DNA from: Anaerolinea sp.
Lineage (GTDB): Bacteria > Chloroflexota > Anaerolineae > Anaerolineales > Anaerolineaceae
Length of the DNA: 10,000 nt
Reading direction: 5' to 3'
NCBI GenBank assembly: GCA_020216845.1
Contig: JAIWNK010000050.1
Location: 1-10,000 of the forward strand
A program made the translations under genes and the position numbers. The notes below the pieces were generated by a model, which saw only the letters and a program-made list of their open reading frames with translations, was not told where the DNA came from and ran no database searches. The stretch's first letter is position 1, and the number at the start of each line of letters is the position of its first letter. Shown one piece after another: positions 7,338-10,000 of this stretch.

Positions 7338-7592
7338 ATGGATGTTTTGCAATTTCCCTGTCAATTTCCGCTAAAAGCGATTGGACGCGAGCCAGAGACC
7401 TTTGAACAATTCGTCCTCGAGATTGTGCGCAAGCACATCCCAGACCTGCCCGAGAACGCCTCCACCACCCGCCCAAGCAACGGCGGGCGCTACCTGGCAG
7501 TAACAGTCACGTTCACCGCCCAAAGCCGCCAACAATTGGATGACATTTACCGCGAGCTGCACAGTCACAGTCGCGTGGTCATGTTACTCTAA
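7338..7592 (+). CDS. DUF493 family protein (YbeD-like)
   Basis: 84 residues, matching the usual 85-90 residue length of the DUF493/YbeD family. Family-like features are LxFPxxFPLKAIG near the N-terminus, an EFV...VRKH-type helix at about 22-33, the RPSNGGRYLAVTVTF strand at 45-59, a helix containing LDDIYRELHSHSRV at 67-80 and the hydrophobic end VMLL. E. coli YbeD has the same order (LEFPTPFTYKVMG ... PSSKGNYHSVSITI ... VRMVL). These proteins have a small ferredoxin-like (ACT-resembling) alpha/beta fold. Their molecular role is not settled and a regulatory role is usually proposed. The start is the ATG placed by the promoter at the predicted mRNA 5' end; no ribosome site is present. A small membrane ORF follows after 4 bases and is probably co-transcribed. 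Confidence 0.88.
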   Translation: MDVLQFPCQFPLKAIGREPETFEQFVLEIVRKHIPDLPENASTTRPSNGGRYLAVTVTFTAQSRQQLDDIYRELHSHSRVVMLL

Positions 7593-7596
7593 GCCA

Positions 7597-7704
7597 ATGA
7601 ACCCACGCCATCAACGCATGCGCTTGATTTTGCTCTTCAGCAGCATCTTTTTGCTCGCCGGCACGCTGCTATGCGTGCTTGCTGTGCTGATGCGATTTAT
7701 GTAA
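7597..7704 (+). CDS. Small one-helix membrane protein, 35 residues
   Basis: ATG at 7597, four bases after the DUF493 stop, with TAA at 7702-7704. The protein has a basic N-terminus (MNPRHQRMR) and then about 22 hydrophobic residues (LILLFSSIFLLAGTLLC and on), ending RFM. That is a typical single N-in membrane helix. Its last 8 bases overlap the end of the convergent acetyltransferase gene. There is no strong ribosome site, so translation would depend on coupling to the DUF493 gene. The N-terminus resembles the membrane anchor of heme chaperones such as CcmE, but nothing of a soluble domain follows, so I do not assign it. It fills the only sizeable space between two genes, which supports but does not prove that it is real. 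Confidence 0.55.
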   Translation: MNPRHQRMRLILLFSSIFLLAGTLLCVLAVLMRFM

Positions 7705-8119
7705 GATCATACGACATCAACATCAGTTCCGTTCGCTCGTACCAGCCCACCTTTTTCCAAAAAGCCTTGCCAGCTGCGTTGTCTGCATAAACGAAAATAT
7801 GGCAGCGATCCACGCCAGCCTGCTTGAGCGCTGCCAACGCACGCGCCACCAGCTGATAGCCTATGCCAGCACCGCGCCACTGCGGACGCACCGCCAGATG
7901 GTGCAAATAGCCACGCCGCCCATCCGTGCCGCCCAATAACGCCCCAACCAGCTGCCCCTGCACATGTGCCACAAAACTCATCCCCGGGTTGCGTTGCAAA
8001 AAAGCAGCAATCCGCTCGGAGGTGTCTGCACTGCTCAGGCCAATCCCTTCTGTTTCACTCCACAACGCATACACTGCGTCATAATCTTGCAGGGTCATCT
8101 CACGAATCGTGAATTCCAT
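7697..8119 (-). CDS. GNAT family N-acetyltransferase
   Basis: 140 residues, a complete single-domain GNAT protein. These enzymes move an acetyl group from acetyl-CoA to an amine on a small molecule, peptide or protein. Visible parts are the IREMTLQDYDAVYALW first strand and helix (5-20), the central strand GYLHHLAVRP (70-79), the acetyl-CoA pyrophosphate-binding loop QWRGAGIG (80-87), and the NAAGKAFWKKVGWYE segment (114-128) typical of the C-terminal motif. It is similar in style to YpeA-like acetyltransferases; the substrate cannot be told. The ATG at 8119 is 7 bases after the PfkB stop, and a GAGG within TGAGG at that stop serves as ribosome site, so it is the distal gene of the suf-linked operon. 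A TPR-like or second domain is absent. Confidence 0.92.
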   Translation of the reverse strand: MEFTIREMTLQDYDAVYALWSETEGIGLSSADTSERIAAFLQRNPGMSFVAHVQGQLVGALLGGTDGRRGYLHHLAVRPQWRGAGIGYQLVARALAALKQAGVDRCHIFVYADNAAGKAFWKKVGWYERTELMLMSYDLT

Positions 8120-8126
8120 CCCATCC

Positions 8127-9035
8127 TCACTGTGCCTGAATTCGATTCACCCACTGCCGCAGCTCTTCAGCATTCAAAAAGCCTTCTGCTGCCGAAGCAA
8201 CCCCAATTTTATACGAAGCAAACACGACTGCCTGCTTCAACGCCTGTAGTGCATCACCGCTTTGAGCATAGCCATGCAAAAAAGCTGAAAAGAGCGCATC
8301 CCCGGCGCCGATCGTGTTGACCACCGGACGGGTAAAGACCGCCGGCACATGCCAAATCTCGCTTGCCGCGCGCAGCCCAAGCAAAGCGCCCCGCTCGCCC
8401 AGACCAACAACCGCCACCGGCGTGCCAAAACGTTGCCCAACCGCCCGCAGCCAGTCTTCAGGGCTCAGGCTCAATTTCTCATGGCTCATGAACAGCACCT
8501 GCGCGGCACGCAAAAAGTCTTGATTGTAGGCGTCGTCCAAACTGCCAATTGCGTGCACATCCGTCGCAATCGGCACACCGGCACGTGCTGCCACTTCCAG
8601 CATAGGCCGCGAGAAATTAATGTTGCACAAAGCAGCCCAATCACAACCCTGCAATGCCTCAACAACCCGTTCAGGCGGGTAGGTTTGTTCCTGAATGTCT
8701 TTCAAATCGGTATAAATTTGCCGCCGCCCGCCCGGCTCATATAAAATGACCGATTGCGCGGTTTCGCGCAATTGTTGCAATACCCCGTGCGCCGGAATGC
8801 CATCGCCCCGCAACGCCTCTTGCACCAAAAAAGCAGCGCTATCCTGCCCAATCAACGACAAAAAGCGCACTTCATTCCCCAGCGTCAACAAGGCCTTGGC
8901 CAGGTTATAGCCCACGCCAGAAACGCGGCTTTGTACACCCAAAAATGGATAGTTGACCGGGTTATAGTCAATTGGGAAACCATTCACGCGCAAAGTCGTT
9001 TCAAGATTAATCAGCCCCGACACCAAAACGCGCAC
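8127..9035 (-). CDS. PfkB/ribokinase family carbohydrate kinase
   Basis: 302 residues. I use the GTG at 9035 because AAGGAG lies 7 bases upstream and the protein then begins VRVLVSGLINLE, the expected first strand. A longer frame reaching 9143 would only add residues antisense in meaning, overlapping the Rieske gene. The family phosphorylates sugars or nucleosides with ATP. The N-terminal signature region SGVGYNLAKALLTLG lies at 39-53, followed by FLSLIGQD. The C-terminal signature NTIGAGDALFSAF is at 240-252, with Asp246 as the expected catalytic base; the usual first Asp of DTxGAGD is Asn here, a common variation. The substrate is not predictable; ribokinase-like or fructokinase-like use is possible. 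Start and stop are 4 and 7 bases from the neighbouring genes, so it is co-transcribed with the SUF genes. Confidence 0.92.
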   Translation of the reverse strand: MRVLVSGLINLETTLRVNGFPIDYNPVNYPFLGVQSRVSGVGYNLAKALLTLGNEVRFLSLIGQDSAAFLVQEALRGDGIPAHGVLQQLRETAQSVILYEPGGRRQIYTDLKDIQEQTYPPERVVEALQGCDWAALCNINFSRPMLEVAARAGVPIATDVHAIGSLDDAYNQDFLRAAQVLFMSHEKLSLSPEDWLRAVGQRFGTPVAVVGLGERGALLGLRAASEIWHVPAVFTRPVVNTIGAGDALFSAFLHGYAQSGDALQALKQAVVFASYKIGVASAAEGFLNAEELRQWVNRIQAQ

Positions 9036-9039
9036 TCGT

Positions 9040-9368
9040 TCACTCCTTGGGGGTACGGCTGATTTCAATCCAACCGTCTTCGCTGACCCGCACCGCATAG
9101 GTTGGAATGGGACGTACCGCCGGCAACCGCACCGCCTTGCCACTGCTCAGGTCAAAGCGCGCCCCATGACGTGGACAAATCACTTGCCCATCCTGCACCT
9201 CACCATCGCCCAACGGGGCGTTATCGTGCGTGCACACATCGCCGACCGCAAACAGCTTACCGGCCAGGTGCAGCAACACTACTGCCTGACCATCCAGCTC
9301 CAAAAACACCCGTTCGCCATCCGGCAAATCCGTCAGCGGCAACACGCGCACAAACTCAACGGCGCTCA

Positions 9369-9369
<1 letters not shown>
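9040..9369 (-). CDS. Rieske [2Fe-2S] ferredoxin, NirD/BphF-like
   Basis: 109 residues, the size of a stand-alone soluble Rieske ferredoxin. The two cluster-binding boxes are complete: CTHDNAPLGDG (Cys46, His48) and CPRHGARFDLSSG (Cys65, His68). These Cys and His residues hold a [2Fe-2S] cluster that carries single electrons. There is no signal peptide or membrane helix, so it is cytoplasmic. Proteins of this kind, often annotated as non-heme iron oxygenase ferredoxin subunit, are known inside suf operons of Actinobacteria and relatives, though usually near sufD/sufC; their role there is unclear. The ATG at 9369 shares one base with the sufU stop (TGATG) and a GGAGG lies inside the last sufU codons, so translation is coupled. 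The spacer is short (4 bases). A TTG one codon earlier is less likely. Confidence 0.95.
9043..9048 (-). promoter_or_regulatory. Ribosome binding site fixing the PfkB GTG start
   Basis: AAGGAG on the minus strand is formed by the last two sense codons of the Rieske gene (Lys-Glu), directly before its TGA. The spacer to the GTG at 9035 is 7 bases. This decides for the GTG and against the longer upstream frame, and suggests translational coupling. Confidence 0.75.

Positions 9370-10000
<631 letters not shown>

Noticed and set aside
7597..7704. Remnant of a CcmE heme chaperone gene
   Set aside because: Only a basic-hydrophobic N-terminus is similar; no heme-binding His motif or beta-barrel follows and no other ccm genes are present.
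9036..9143. Longer PfkB start at 9143
   Set aside because: The added 36 residues are Cys/Arg-rich and lie out of frame inside the Rieske gene, and the GTG at 9035 has a good ribosome site.

Overview
The window looks like a chromosomal stretch from a bacterium of the Chloroflexota (Anaerolineae-like) type. This is inferred from gene content, not from any marker gene. The hints are large TPR and WD40 membrane proteins with Pro/Gln linkers, a protein with GDQV/GDKI-type repeats, a SufS-SufU-Rieske cluster, and AGGAG ribosome sites next to one probable leaderless gene. Coding density is very high: there is no gene-free stretch over 300 bases, no RNA gene, no insertion sequence and no CRISPR array that I can see.

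Layout. Positions 1-2786 (minus) hold a two-gene unit: a six-helix membrane protein with a helix-hairpin-helix-like domain and TPRs, then a small GDQV/GDKI-repeat protein that runs off the left edge. Positions 2852-3829 (plus) hold a divergently transcribed, Cys-rich lipoprotein of unknown function with a GHTSHGSQ motif. Positions 3833-7250 (minus) hold a second two-gene unit: a TPR / linker / one-helix / pentapeptide / beta-propeller protein, then a cyclic-nucleotide-binding-domain SpoIIE/RsbU-type phosphatase. Positions 7338-7704 (plus) hold a DUF493 (YbeD-like) gene with a near-consensus promoter placed so that the mRNA should be leaderless, followed at 4 bases by an unlisted 35-residue one-helix ORF. 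Positions 7697-10000 (minus) hold a compact operon, in transcription order: the 3' end of sufS, sufU, a Rieske ferredoxin, a PfkB sugar kinase and a GNAT acetyltransferase. Junctions in this operon are 4- or 1-base overlaps or gaps of 4-7 bases, so translational coupling is likely.

Functionally, SufS and SufU mobilise cysteine sulfur for Fe-S cluster assembly, and the Rieske protein is a possible client or electron carrier. The kinase and acetyltransferase are co-transcribed passengers with no obvious link to Fe-S chemistry. The two large TPR membrane proteins and the phosphatase suggest envelope-linked sensing and signalling. The least described parts are the TPR/HhH membrane protein with its GDQV-repeat partner, the Cys-rich lipoprotein, and the propeller-protein/phosphatase pair. 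The phosphatase has Asn in place of an expected metal-binding Asp.
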